Positions 1 to 7,478 of a DNA stretch of 7,550 nt are shown here, piece by piece. The stretch's first letter is position 1. Each line of letters opens with the position of its first letter. The notes below the pieces were generated by a model. It did no database searches. It worked only from the letters and a program-made list of their open reading frames with translations, and was not told where the DNA came from. The stretch is from Acetobacteraceae bacterium (GTDB lineage: Bacteria > Pseudomonadota > Alphaproteobacteria > Acetobacterales > Acetobacteraceae): the NCBI GenBank assembly GCA_027489135.1, contig JAIYAI010000658.1, positions 1 to 7,550 on the forward strand. Reading direction: 5' to 3'. A program made the translations under genes and the position numbers.

Positions 1-1
1 G

Positions 2-613
2 ATAGCCCGCAGCGTCGGGGCGCTGCTGGTGCATGACTGCACCTATCGCGACTTCGCCGATGGCCACACCCCTGCCCTGCTGGTGGACCCCGAGAACAGC
101 GTGGTCAGCGTCAGTTTTTCCAAATGGCTCGGTCTGGCCGGCATGCGCATCGGCGCGCTGGTCGCACCCTCGGCGATGCTGGAGGAATTCGCGGCGCAGT
201 CGCCGAGCGTCCTCGGCGCCAGCGTCATCGCACAGCGCGCGGCGCAGGCCGGGCTTGCCGTGAAGCCCGAATGGATGGCGGAAGTCCGGCGCATCACGCG
301 CGCCAACAACGCGCTCATCCGCGACGCGGCGCTGTCCATCCCCGGCCTCGCCGTGCCGGTCTGGCCGAGCCACGGCAATTTCCTCGTCGTCGAGACCACG
401 GCCGCCGGCATCCGGCCCGAGGCGCTGGTCGAGGCCGCCAGGCGCGAGGAGATCATGATCCGCCAGGGCACCTACCACACCGCCCGCTTCGGCGACCGCT
501 TCGTGAAGATCAGCACCTCCGTCCCCGGCGACTGGGCGGAGCGTCTGGCCGCGCGCCTGCCCGCCCTGGTGGAAACCGCGCGCAGCCTGAACGACGTGCC
601 CGCGCAGTTCTGA
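2..613 (+). CDS. PLP-dependent aminotransferase, class I/II (HisC-like), 5'-truncated by the window edge
   Basis: This is the C-terminal part of a fold-type I pyridoxal-phosphate aminotransferase. The open frame runs to the left edge: codons from position 2 are in frame ahead of the GTG at 29, so that GTG is an internal valine and the true start lies outside the window. About 203 residues are present, against roughly 350 for the family. Visible motifs are the cofactor-binding Asp-x-x-Tyr (VHDCTYRDF, about 29-55), the Schiff-base lysine in SFSKWLG (codon 122-124), and the phosphate-binding arginine in GLAGMRIG (codon 146-148). The small domain holds SHGNFLVVE and the C-terminal FVKIS segment, where family members usually have Arg-Ile-Ser/Thr to hold the substrate carboxylate. 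Here it is Lys (506-508). The closest relatives by motif are histidinol-phosphate aminotransferase and threonine-phosphate decarboxylase. As the next genes are catabolic, an amino-acid transaminase role is inferred rather than histidine synthesis. Confidence 0.9.
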   Translation: MARSVGALLVHDCTYRDFADGHTPALLVDPENSVVSVSFSKWLGLAGMRIGALVAPSAMLEEFAAQSPSVLGASVIAQRAAQAGLAVKPEWMAEVRRITRANNALIRDAALSIPGLAVPVWPSHGNFLVVETTAAGIRPEALVEAARREEIMIRQGTYHTARFGDRFVKISTSVPGDWAERLAARLPALVETARSLNDVPAQF

Positions 614-615
614 GG
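612..615 (+). promoter_or_regulatory. Ribosome binding site of the alpha/beta hydrolase
   Basis: GAGG overlaps the TGA stop (611-613) of the aminotransferase and lies 8 nt before the ATG at 624. The placement supports that start and suggests that the two genes share a transcript. There is no room for a separate promoter in the 10-nt gap. Confidence 0.6.
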
Positions 616-623
616 ACAAGACC

Positions 624-1505
624 ATGCCCCGCATCACCACGCCCGACGGCATCGCCCTGCACTACGAGGAATGCGGCGAGGGCACGCCCATCCTCTTCAT
701 CCACGAATTCGGCGGCAACCACGAAAGCTGGGAGCCGCAGTTGCGCCACTTCAGCCGTCGCCATCGGTGCATCACCTATGCGGCGCGGGGCTATCCGCCC
801 TCCGACGTGCCGACGGATGTGGAGCAGTATTCCCAGGCCATCGCGGTTGTCGATGCCATCGCCGTGCTGGACGCGCTCAGCATCGCCAGGGCGCATTTCG
901 TCGGCCTGTCCATGGGCGGCTTCGCCACGGTGCATTTCGGCCTGCGCCACCCGGACCGCGCCCTGTCGCTGACGGTCGCCGGCGCCGGCTATGGCTGCGA
1001 GAAAGAGCACGAGGAGTATTTCCGCGGCGTCTCGCTGGAAGTCGCCGACCGCTTCGAGAAGGATGGCGCCCGCGCCTTCGCCCCCGTCTATGGCGAGGGC
1101 GCGTCGCGCGTGCAGTTCCAGAACAAGGACCCGCGCGGCTGGCGCGAATTCGCCGACCGCCTGGCGACGCATTCCGACATCGGCGCGGCGCTGACCATGC
1201 GCGGCGTGCAGGCGCGCCGTCCCTCCTTCTGGGACCTGGAGGCGGAGTTGAAGGTGATGGACGTCCCCACCCTCGTCATCGTCGGCGACGAGGATGACCA
1301 CTGCCTGCAGCCCGGCATCTTCCTGAAGAAGACCATCCCGGCCTGCGGACTTTCCATCTTCCCGAAGACCGGCCACACGCTGAACCTGGAGGAGCCGGGC
1401 TGGTTCAACCTGTTCCTCGCGGAGTTCATCGCGCAGGTGGAGGCCGGCCGCTGGCTGAAGCGCGACCCGCGGGCCCTGCCGGGCCAGGTGATGCGCACGC
1501 GATGA
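624..1505 (+). CDS. Alpha/beta hydrolase, enol-lactonase/esterase-like
   Basis: A 293-residue cytoplasmic alpha/beta-hydrolase-fold enzyme with no signal peptide. It opens with the PDGIALHYEECGEG strand pair typical of the family. The HEFGG segment (27-31) supplies the oxyanion loop, in place of the more usual His-Gly. The nucleophile elbow GLSMGG puts the catalytic serine at 96. GDEDDH places the acid at about Asp224, and KTGHTLNLEEP gives the histidine at 251, so the catalytic triad is complete. Length matches ordinary family members. The start at 624 is fixed by the GAGG site and by the N-terminal match. The gene follows the aminotransferase by 10 nt, and its stop overlaps the start of the M20 gene (ATGA, 1502-1505), which points to translational coupling. 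The fold covers lactonases, esterases, C-C hydrolases and dehalogenases, so the substrate cannot be read from sequence. A step in the same catabolic route as its neighbours is inferred. Confidence 0.9.
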   Translation: MPRITTPDGIALHYEECGEGTPILFIHEFGGNHESWEPQLRHFSRRHRCITYAARGYPPSDVPTDVEQYSQAIAVVDAIAVLDALSIARAHFVGLSMGGFATVHFGLRHPDRALSLTVAGAGYGCEKEHEEYFRGVSLEVADRFEKDGARAFAPVYGEGASRVQFQNKDPRGWREFADRLATHSDIGAALTMRGVQARRPSFWDLEAELKVMDVPTLVIVGDEDDHCLQPGIFLKKTIPACGLSIFPKTGHTLNLEEPGWFNLFLAEFIAQVEAGRWLKRDPRALPGQVMRTR

Positions 1506-2719
1506 ACGCCGAGCGCCTCTGGGCCCGGCTGATGGCGCTGGCGGAGATCGGCGCGCGGCCCGAGGGCGGCGTCGACCGCCAGGCCCTGACGGAGGGCGAG
1601 ATCGCCGCCTGGCGCCTGCTGCTGGACTGGGGCGCGACGCATGGGCTGGAGGGCGCGACCGATCCCTTCGGCAATCTCTTCCTGACGCTACCCGGCCGGG
1701 ATCGCGCGGCGCCGCCTCTGCTGATCGGCAGCCATGTCGACACTCAGCCGACCGGCGGCATGTTCGACGGCGCCTTCGGCGTGCTGGCGGCGCTGGAGAC
1801 GGTGGCTTCGCTGGCCGATCGTGGCGTCGTGCCCGCGCGCGACGTCACCGTCGTCGCCTGGATGAACGAGGAAGGCAGCCGCTTCGCGCCCGGCATGATG
1901 GGATCGGAAGGCTTCGCCGGCCTGCGCAGTGCGGAGGAGATTCGCGCCGTGCGCGACGCGGCTGGTGTTTCCGTCGGCGAGGCGCTGGACGCGCTGCACG
2001 CCGCCTTTCCTGACCTGCCGCGACGGCCCGCAGGCTTCCCACTCTTCGCCTATGTGGAACCGCATATCGAGCAGGGCCCGCTGCTGGAGCAGGAGGAGGT
2101 GCCCATCGGCGTCGTCACCGGGATCCAGGGCAAGGTGACCTGGGAGATCGTGCTCGCTGGCGAGGAGGGCCATGCCGGCACGCTCGACATGGCGCTGCGC
2201 CGCGACGCGCTGATCGCCTTCGCGCGCATGGCGAGCGCGATGCAGCAGGCGGTGGGCGAGGCCGATCCGGTGGTGAAGTTCACCATCGGCATGATCCGCT
2301 GCGTCCCCAACGCGCCCTCCGTCGTGCCGGGCCGCGTCGTCTTCCGCGTCGATCTCCGCCATCCGGAGAACCGCGCGTTGCAGGCCCATGCCGCGCGCAT
2401 CGAGACGCTGGCGCGCGAGCATGCGGCCCCCTGCGCCGTCACCGTCACGCGCCTGGTCGATGCGCCCTCCAACGATTTCGATCCGGGCCTGCGCGACCGC
2501 ATCGCCGCCGCGGCGGCACGCCTGGGGCATCGCAGCATGCCGATCCTCTCGGCCGCCGGGCATGATGCGCGGCACATGGCGCCGCTCTGCCCCGCGGCGA
2601 TGATCTTCATCCCCTGCCGCGGCGGCGTCAGCCATTCGCCGCAGGAATGGGCGGAGCCGGCGCATGTCGCCGCCGGCGCCGCCGTGCTCGCGGCGGTCGT
2701 GGGCGAACTGGTTTTCTAG
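1502..2719 (+). CDS. M20-family N-carbamoyl amino acid hydrolase / allantoate amidohydrolase-like
   Basis: A 405-residue dinuclear-metal amidohydrolase of the hydantoinase/carbamoylase (HyuC, AllC, beta-ureidopropionase) group, about the usual 400-420 residues. Such enzymes cleave N-carbamoyl amino acids or ureido acids to amine, CO2 and ammonia in the cytoplasm. Metal-site motifs are all present: GSHVDT (His78), the bridging acid in MFDGAFG (Asp89), WMNEEGSRF (base Glu123, ligand Glu124), EPHIEQG (His188) and SHSPQEW (His378). GHDARHM (354-360) is also typical. A dimerisation domain spans about 205-320 and carries GHAGT (His224) and DLRHPE (Arg286), both active-site contributors in the family. 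The Asn expected in the N-V-I/V-P stretch is Ser273. The start fits the family N-terminus and overlaps the previous stop by 4 bp. Its stop interlocks with that of the convergent HyuB gene. Hydantoin context favours carbamoylase, but allantoate-type substrates are not excluded. Confidence 0.93.
   Translation: MNAERLWARLMALAEIGARPEGGVDRQALTEGEIAAWRLLLDWGATHGLEGATDPFGNLFLTLPGRDRAAPPLLIGSHVDTQPTGGMFDGAFGVLAALETVASLADRGVVPARDVTVVAWMNEEGSRFAPGMMGSEGFAGLRSAEEIRAVRDAAGVSVGEALDALHAAFPDLPRRPAGFPLFAYVEPHIEQGPLLEQEEVPIGVVTGIQGKVTWEIVLAGEEGHAGTLDMALRRDALIAFARMASAMQQAVGEADPVVKFTIGMIRCVPNAPSVVPGRVVFRVDLRHPENRALQAHAARIETLAREHAAPCAVTVTRLVDAPSNDFDPGLRDRIAAAAARLGHRSMPILSAAGHDARHMAPLCPAAMIFIPCRGGVSHSPQEWAEPAHVAAGAAVLAAVVGELVF
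2716..2719. other. Interlocked convergent stop codons (CTAG)
   Basis: The palindrome CTAG contains TAG on the + strand (2717-2719, end of the M20 gene) and TAG on the - strand (2718-2716, end of hyuB). The two converging genes overlap by 3 bp and no intergenic space exists. Any transcription terminator for either set would have to lie inside the coding sequence of the other. Confidence 0.95.
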
Positions 2720-4341
2720 CCGCCGTAGGCCGCAGTGTCCGTGACATAGCCAGCGGCGACGTCAGCCGCGACAGCCGCCGGATCCCGCGCCGCCGGGTCG
2801 CCATGCCCGCCGCCACCCGGCGTGCGCAGCGTCACCGTGTCCCCGCGCTTCAGCACGTACTGCCGCTTCGGGTCCGTCTTCTCGCCGTTGATCAGCACCG
2901 CGCCGGGCGCGCCGGCCTGGCCGCCCTCGATGCCGAAGGCGGGGAAGATCGTGCGTTCGGCGAGGAAGCTCACCGCGATCGGCGTCTCGCTCAGCACCTC
3001 GATCGCGATCTCCTGCCCCAGCCCGCCGCGGCGCGCGCCGGGGCCGCCGCTGTCCGGGCGCAGTCGCTTGTGGTGGAAGCGCAGTGGGGCGATGTGCTCG
3101 CTGATCTCGATGGCGGTGGAGGAGACGTTGGACGGCCAGGACAGCGTGGTGACGCCGTCGCGCAGCGCATTGCCGCCCATCCCGCCGTTGAAGAAGAACA
3201 TGTTGGCGTAGGGCTTCCCGTTCTCGCGGAGCCCGGACTGGTTCATGCCCCACATCGGGCTGCCGCAGGCGGCCATCACGCGGTCCGGCACCACCTGGCC
3301 GAGGCAGCCGAAGACCAGCATCGGCAAATAGTGCCCGATCAGCATGCGCGAGCCACCGGAGGCCGGGAAGACCGGGTTGACGATGCAGCCCTCGGGCGCG
3401 GCGACGCTGATCGGCCGCCAGGCGCCCTCGTTGTTCGGCAGGCCGGGGATGGTGCAGACCTTCACCCCGTACATGCACATCGCGTAGGTGTAGCACATGG
3501 CGCAGTTGATCGCGCGATCCACCTGCGCGTCGCTGCCTGCGAAGTCCATGCGGATGGCGTCGCCGTCGATGGTCAGCGCGAGCTTGATGGTGATGGGCGT
3601 GTCCATCAGGCCGTCGGTCTGCAATTCGCTGTGGTAGGTGCCGTCGGGCAGGGCGCGGATGGCGCTGCGCATCGCCGCCTCGCAGCGCCCCTGGATCTCC
3701 TGCGCCAGGTCGGTCAGGTCCGGCAGGCCGTAGCCCTGCATCAGCGCCAGCAGCCGGTCCTCCATCAGGTCCAGCGCCACCACCTGCGCCCAGAGGTCGC
3801 CCAGCGTCTGGTCCGGCGTGCGGACATTCTGCCGCAGCAGCGCGACGAGGGTCTCGTCCGTCTCGCCCGCGCGCATCAGCTTCATCGGCGGGATCTGGAA
3901 GCCTTCCTCGAAGACCTCGCGTGGCTCGGGGCTGCGGATCTTGCCGCCGATGTCGGGCGCATGCGCGGTGCTGGCGCTGAACGCCACGAGCCGCCCGTCG
4001 CGGAAGATCGGCTTGGCGACGGTGATGTCCGGCAGGTGCCCGGTGCCGAGCCAGATGTCGTTGGTGATCAGCACGTCGCCGGGTTGCAGTTTCTCGGGCG
4101 GGAAGAAGCACAGGAAGTGCTTCACCGTCGCCGGCAGGGTGCCGATGAAGCTCGGGATGCTTTCGGTCGCCTGCACCAGCGACTGTCCTTCCGCATCGGT
4201 GACGACGCAGGAGAAGTCGTAGCTCTCGCGGACCAGGGTGGAGAAGCTGGTGCGCACCAGCGCCGCCGCGGCCTCATCCACCAGCGAGATCAGGCGGCGC
4301 CAGAGCAGTTCCAGCTCCACCGCGTCGAATGTGCGGCTCAT
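2716..4341 (-). CDS. hyuB: Hydantoinase B / oxoprolinase family subunit (HyuB-like)
   Basis: A 541-residue cytoplasmic protein of the hydantoinase B/acetone carboxylase alpha family. It acts with HyuA: HyuA activates the amide with ATP and HyuB completes ring opening. The N-terminal stretch ALVRTSFSTLVRES (27-40) is a family signature. Probable metal residues occur as two His-x-x-Asp pairs, GHLPD (His102, Asp105) and AHAPD (His127, Asp130); the latter is followed by the usual IGG. The middle has MDFAGSDAQV, and FPASGGSRM lies further on. The C-terminus ends with the diagnostic glycine run TPGGGGHGDP (507-516). Length is normal for the family. The ATG at 4341 overlaps the hyuA stop (ATGA, 4338-4341), with AAAGG 7 nt upstream, so hyuA and hyuB are probably translationally coupled. 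The usual Asn-Asp-Pro is Asn-Asp-Ile here (94-96). No acetone carboxylase gamma subunit is visible. Family assignment is firm, while the substrate (hydantoin, lactam, oxoproline) is not. Confidence 0.93.
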   Translation of the reverse strand: MSRTFDAVELELLWRRLISLVDEAAAALVRTSFSTLVRESYDFSCVVTDAEGQSLVQATESIPSFIGTLPATVKHFLCFFPPEKLQPGDVLITNDIWLGTGHLPDITVAKPIFRDGRLVAFSASTAHAPDIGGKIRSPEPREVFEEGFQIPPMKLMRAGETDETLVALLRQNVRTPDQTLGDLWAQVVALDLMEDRLLALMQGYGLPDLTDLAQEIQGRCEAAMRSAIRALPDGTYHSELQTDGLMDTPITIKLALTIDGDAIRMDFAGSDAQVDRAINCAMCYTYAMCMYGVKVCTIPGLPNNEGAWRPISVAAPEGCIVNPVFPASGGSRMLIGHYLPMLVFGCLGQVVPDRVMAACGSPMWGMNQSGLRENGKPYANMFFFNGGMGGNALRDGVTTLSWPSNVSSTAIEISEHIAPLRFHHKRLRPDSGGPGARRGGLGQEIAIEVLSETPIAVSFLAERTIFPAFGIEGGQAGAPGAVLINGEKTDPKRQYVLKRGDTVTLRTPGGGGHGDPAARDPAAVAADVAAGYVTDTAAYGG

Positions 4342-6464
4342 GAGCGTGCCTTTCCCTGGGCCAGCCGATTCAGGCCTTCGCGCGTGACCGCGCTCCGGTC
4401 ATCGGACGGCCGCGCCTCCGCCAGGATGGTGCCATCCTCCAGCACCCGCGCGACGGCGCCGGGGCCGATGACGAAGGTGCTCTCGTTCTCCTCGAAGACC
4501 GCGGGGCCCGCGACCTCCGCGCCGGGGGCGAGGGCGTAGCGGTCATAGACCGCGGTCTCGATCGTCCCTTCCTCGGGGAAGGCGACGCGGCGATGCCCCT
4601 TCAGCGCCTGCGTCGCGGCGTGGCGCGGCAGCACCAGCCGGTTGCCCGTGCCCGGCATTGGCGCCGTGACGCTGAGCCGCAGCGTCACGAACTGTGCCGC
4701 CGCGCCCGGTGGCGTGCGGGCAAACAGCGCGCGATAGGCGGCCTCGAAGCCGGCCTGCACGCCCTCCCGCGTCAGCGGCGTCGGCATCTCCACCGTGATC
4801 TCGCTGCCCTGGCCGATGTAGCGCATGTCGGCGAGCCAACGCGTCGTGCGCGCCGCAAGTTCGGCGCCGGTCGCCTGCAGCACGGTCTCGGCCTCCGCCG
4901 CCAGCGCCGCGAAGATGGCCTCCGCCGCGCCGAGGTCCGCCGTCGCCACGGGCTGGTTGAAGCTCGCCGTGCGGTCGACGCGGGCCGGCGCCATCAGCAT
5001 GCCGATGGTGCTGCCCGCCCCCGCGCCGGGCGGGCAGGCGACGCGCCCGATGCCGAGCTTGCGCGCCACGTGCCAGGCATGCACCGGCGCCGCGCCGCCC
5101 GTGGCGAGCAGGGCGTATTCGCTCGGGATGCGGCCGCGCTCGGCGATCGCCACCCGGGCGGCGCCGGCCATGTTCTCGTTCACCACGTCGTGCACGCCGA
5201 AGGCGGCGCGCTCGGCCCCAACATCCAGCGCGGCGGCGAGATCACCCAGCGCCCGCCCCGCCGCGCCGGCATCGATCTGCATGGCGCCACCCAGGAAAAA
5301 ATCGGCGTTCAGGTAGCCCAGCGCCAGGTCCGCGTCCGTCACGGTGGGCTCCGTCCCGCCGCGGCCGTAGCAGGTGGGCCCCGGCTCCGCCCTGCTGCTC
5401 TCCGGCCCGACATGCAAGGTGCCGAGGTCGCTGCGTCGCGCGATGGAACCGCCGCCGGCGCCGATCTCGATCAACTCCACCGTGGCGATCTGGATCGGCA
5501 GGCCGGAGCCGCGGAGGAAACGCTTCTCCCGCGCCGCCTCGAAGCCCCAGGCGACCAGCGGCTCATGCCCATCGACAAGCGCGAGCTTCGCCGTGGTCCC
5601 GCCCATGTCGAAGGCCAGCACGCGCTCCAGCCCCGCATTGCGCCCGAACCAGGCCCCGGCCAGCGCGCCCGCCGCGGGTCCCGATTCCAGCAGTTGCACC
5701 GGCGCGCGCTTCGCTTCGGCGACGTGCGTGAGCCCGCCATTGGACAGCATCAGGAAGAGCCCGCCCGGGATACCGGCCTCGCGCAGCGCGCTTTCCAGCC
5801 GCTCCAGGTAGCGCTCCGCCAGCGGCCGCACATAGGCATTGGCGACGGTGGTGCTGGCGCGCGGGTATTCGCGAATCTCGGGCGCGATCTCGCTGCTGAG
5901 CGAGACCGACAGCGCCGGGAAGCGGCGCGCCACGTCCTCCGCGATGGCGCGCTCATGCGCCGGGTTCGCATAGGCATGCAGCAGGCAGACGGCGAGGCTT
6001 TCGACGCCCTCCGCCACCAGCGCCTCCACCTGCCGCAGCGCGGCGTCGCGGTCGAGCGGCCGTTCCACGCTGCCGTCGGGCGCCAGGCGTTCCAGCGCGC
6101 CGCGCCGCCAGGGCCGCGGCACCAGCGGCTTCGGCATCTCGATGAAGATATCGTAGAGCTCGTACTTCCGTTCCCGCCCGATCTCGAGCCCGTCCTCGAA
6201 GCCTGCCGTCGTCAGCAGCCCGGTCTTCGCGCCCTTCCGCTCGATCAGCGCATTGGTGAAGAGCGTCGTCGCATGCACGACGCGGCCGATCTCCGCCGGT
6301 GCCACGCCCGCCTTGTCCAGCACCGCCCGCGTGCCGGCCATGGCGCCGCGCGCGGGGTCGTCCGGCGTCGTGCTCTCCTTCCAGATCACCGCGCGCCCGT
6401 CGCGCGGATCGAGCACCACGAGATCCGTGAAGGTGCCGCCGATATCGATGCCGAGCGAGAGCAT
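4338..6464 (-). CDS. hyuA: Hydantoinase A / oxoprolinase family ATP-binding subunit (HyuA-like)
   Basis: A 708-residue protein of the hydantoinase A/5-oxoprolinase/acetone carboxylase beta family, of ordinary length. It has the actin-like ATPase fold and phosphorylates or activates the amide for HyuB. The phosphate-1 loop is GIDIGGTFTD (5-14). HATTLFTNALIERKGAKTG (64-82) is the classic HyuA N-domain motif. The second phosphate loop is FDMGGTTAK (285-293), followed by IEIGAGGGS (332-340) and PGPTCYGRGG (361-370). The later glycine motif reads ATGGAAPVHA (454-463), where FGGAGPLHA is more usual, and is followed by PPGAGAGSTIGMLMAP (478-493). These variants suggest a particular subclade. The ATG at 6464 is preceded by GGA at 6471-6473 on the coding strand, a modest site. 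The gene starts 12 nt after the end of the TctC gene and overlaps hyuB by 4 bp, so one transcript for the three genes is likely. Confidence 0.94.
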   Translation of the reverse strand: MLSLGIDIGGTFTDLVVLDPRDGRAVIWKESTTPDDPARGAMAGTRAVLDKAGVAPAEIGRVVHATTLFTNALIERKGAKTGLLTTAGFEDGLEIGRERKYELYDIFIEMPKPLVPRPWRRGALERLAPDGSVERPLDRDAALRQVEALVAEGVESLAVCLLHAYANPAHERAIAEDVARRFPALSVSLSSEIAPEIREYPRASTTVANAYVRPLAERYLERLESALREAGIPGGLFLMLSNGGLTHVAEAKRAPVQLLESGPAAGALAGAWFGRNAGLERVLAFDMGGTTAKLALVDGHEPLVAWGFEAAREKRFLRGSGLPIQIATVELIEIGAGGGSIARRSDLGTLHVGPESSRAEPGPTCYGRGGTEPTVTDADLALGYLNADFFLGGAMQIDAGAAGRALGDLAAALDVGAERAAFGVHDVVNENMAGAARVAIAERGRIPSEYALLATGGAAPVHAWHVARKLGIGRVACPPGAGAGSTIGMLMAPARVDRTASFNQPVATADLGAAEAIFAALAAEAETVLQATGAELAARTTRWLADMRYIGQGSEITVEMPTPLTREGVQAGFEAAYRALFARTPPGAAAQFVTLRLSVTAPMPGTGNRLVLPRHAATQALKGHRRVAFPEEGTIETAVYDRYALAPGAEVAGPAVFEENESTFVIGPGAVARVLEDGTILAEARPSDDRSAVTREGLNRLAQGKARS

Positions 6465-6476
6465 GGTCGTTCCGTT

Positions 6477-7436
6477 TCAATCGACGCGCAGGTCGGCGGC
6501 GCGGATCACCTTCGTCCAACGCTCCGACTCCACGGCGAAGTATGCGCGAATCTCCGGCAGGGTCAGCCCGCGCGGCGTGGTGCCGAGCTCGACCAGGCGC
6601 TGGTTGGTCGCGGGCTGTGCCAGCGCCGCGCGCATGTCCGCGTTCAGCGCCTGCTGCAGCGCGGGCGGCGTGCTCGCCGGCGCCGCCAGGGTGAAGAAGG
6701 CATTGGCCACGAAATCCGGCGTGCCGGCTTCCGCGGTGGTCGGCACCTCCGGCAGTTGCGGCGCGCGCGCCGTGGCGGTCAGCGCCAGCGGCCGCACGCG
6801 CCCGTCGCGCGCGACGGGTGGCACGGTGGGCAGGTTCTCGAACATCGTGTTGATGTTGCCGGCCATCAGGTCGTTCAGGCTCTGGCTGCTGCCGCGATAG
6901 GGCACGTGCTGCAGCTTCGCCCCCGTCACGAGCTGGAACAGCTCGCCGGCCATATGCGTGGAGGTGCCGTTGCCGGCGGAGCCGAAGGTGATCCGGCCGG
7001 GCTCCGCCTTCGCCGCGGCGATGAACTCGCCCAGGGTGCGGAAGGGCTGGGACGGATGCGTCAGCACCACGAAGGGCACCTCCACCAGCAGCAGCACGCC
7101 GACCAGGTCCTTCGACGGGTCGTAGGTCAGGCGCTGGTACATCGCCTGCGCGGCGTGGATGGCGATGGTGCCGAACAGGATGGTGTGGCCGTCGCCCGGG
7201 GATCGGGCGACCATCTCGCCGGCGATGTGCCCGCCGGCACCGGTCCGCGCCTCCACCACCACCTGCTGGCCCCAGATCGGTGTCAGCGCCTGCGCCATGA
7301 TGCGCGCCATCACATCCGCGCTGCCGCCGGGGGAGACGGGCACGATGATCCGCACGGGGCGGTTCGGCGTGAACTCCCCCGCCTGCGCCGCCCCCGTCAG
7401 CAGCAGCCCAACAATCATCAATGCGCGCAGCAGCAT
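6477..7436 (-). CDS. TctC/Bug-family tripartite tricarboxylate transporter substrate-binding protein
   Basis: A 319-residue exported periplasmic binding protein. Residues 1-19 form a Sec signal peptide with hydrophobic core MIVGLLLTG and probable cleavage after AQA, leaving GEF at the mature end. Family motifs follow in order: RIIVPVSPGGSADVMAR (29-45), GAGGHIAGEMVARSPGDGH (66-84), FGSAGNGTSTHMAGELF (151-167), HVPYRGSSQSLNDLMAG (177-193), and the C-terminal VPTTAEAG (231-238). Length is typical (about 320). These proteins bind carboxylates, amides or related small molecules and may hand them to TctA/TctB membrane partners. No such partner is in the window, which is usual for the many orphan copies in Bug-rich genomes. 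The ATG at 7436 has GGAG 7 nt upstream. As first gene of the hyuA-hyuB set, it probably captures the compound that HyuA/B open, which is inferred from position alone. Confidence 0.94.
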   Translation of the reverse strand: MLLRALMIVGLLLTGAAQAGEFTPNRPVRIIVPVSPGGSADVMARIMAQALTPIWGQQVVVEARTGAGGHIAGEMVARSPGDGHTILFGTIAIHAAQAMYQRLTYDPSKDLVGVLLLVEVPFVVLTHPSQPFRTLGEFIAAAKAEPGRITFGSAGNGTSTHMAGELFQLVTGAKLQHVPYRGSSQSLNDLMAGNINTMFENLPTVPPVARDGRVRPLALTATARAPQLPEVPTTAEAGTPDFVANAFFTLAAPASTPPALQQALNADMRAALAQPATNQRLVELGTTPRGLTLPEIRAYFAVESERWTKVIRAADLRVD

Positions 7437-7443
7437 CGTCTCG

Positions 7444-7447
7444 CTCC
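7444..7447 (-). promoter_or_regulatory. Ribosome binding site of the TctC-type gene
   Basis: GGAG on the - strand lies 7 nt before the ATG at 7436-7434 and is preceded by a second purine patch, AGGA, at 7452-7449. It supports the chosen start, which also gives a well-formed signal peptide. The next in-frame Met (residue 7) would remove the positively charged signal-peptide N-region. Confidence 0.6.
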
Positions 7448-7478
7448 GTCCTGTGGCCGGGCGGCGTTCCCCGTCGGG

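Noticed and set aside
29..613. The GTG at 29 as the start of a short 194-residue protein
   Set aside because: The frame stays open to the window edge, the codons before 29 read as plausible aminotransferase sequence, and a protein starting here would lack the first half of the large domain.
510..1376. A 288-codon open frame on the - strand opposite the alpha/beta hydrolase
   Set aside because: The + strand frame has a full Ser-Asp-His triad, a ribosome binding site and operon spacing. The antisense frame has none of these.
2647..4539. A 630-codon open frame on the + strand lying across hyuB and the end of hyuA
   Set aside because: It is antisense to genes with strong family motifs, has Arg/Ala/Gly/His-rich low-complexity translation and no recognisable domain. 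Long open antisense frames are expected in DNA with such G+C bias.
2716..6464. HyuA/HyuB as acetone carboxylase or as eukaryote-type 5-oxoprolinase
   Set aside because: No gamma subunit gene is present for acetone carboxylase, and the two subunits are separate genes rather than the fused oxoprolinase. The carbamoylase neighbour fits hydantoin or ureido chemistry better, though an oxoproline-like substrate is not fully excluded.
6465..6476. A separate promoter between the tctC-type gene and hyuA
   Set aside because: The gap is only 12 nt and shows just a modest GGA ribosome-binding patch, so cotranscription is the simpler reading.
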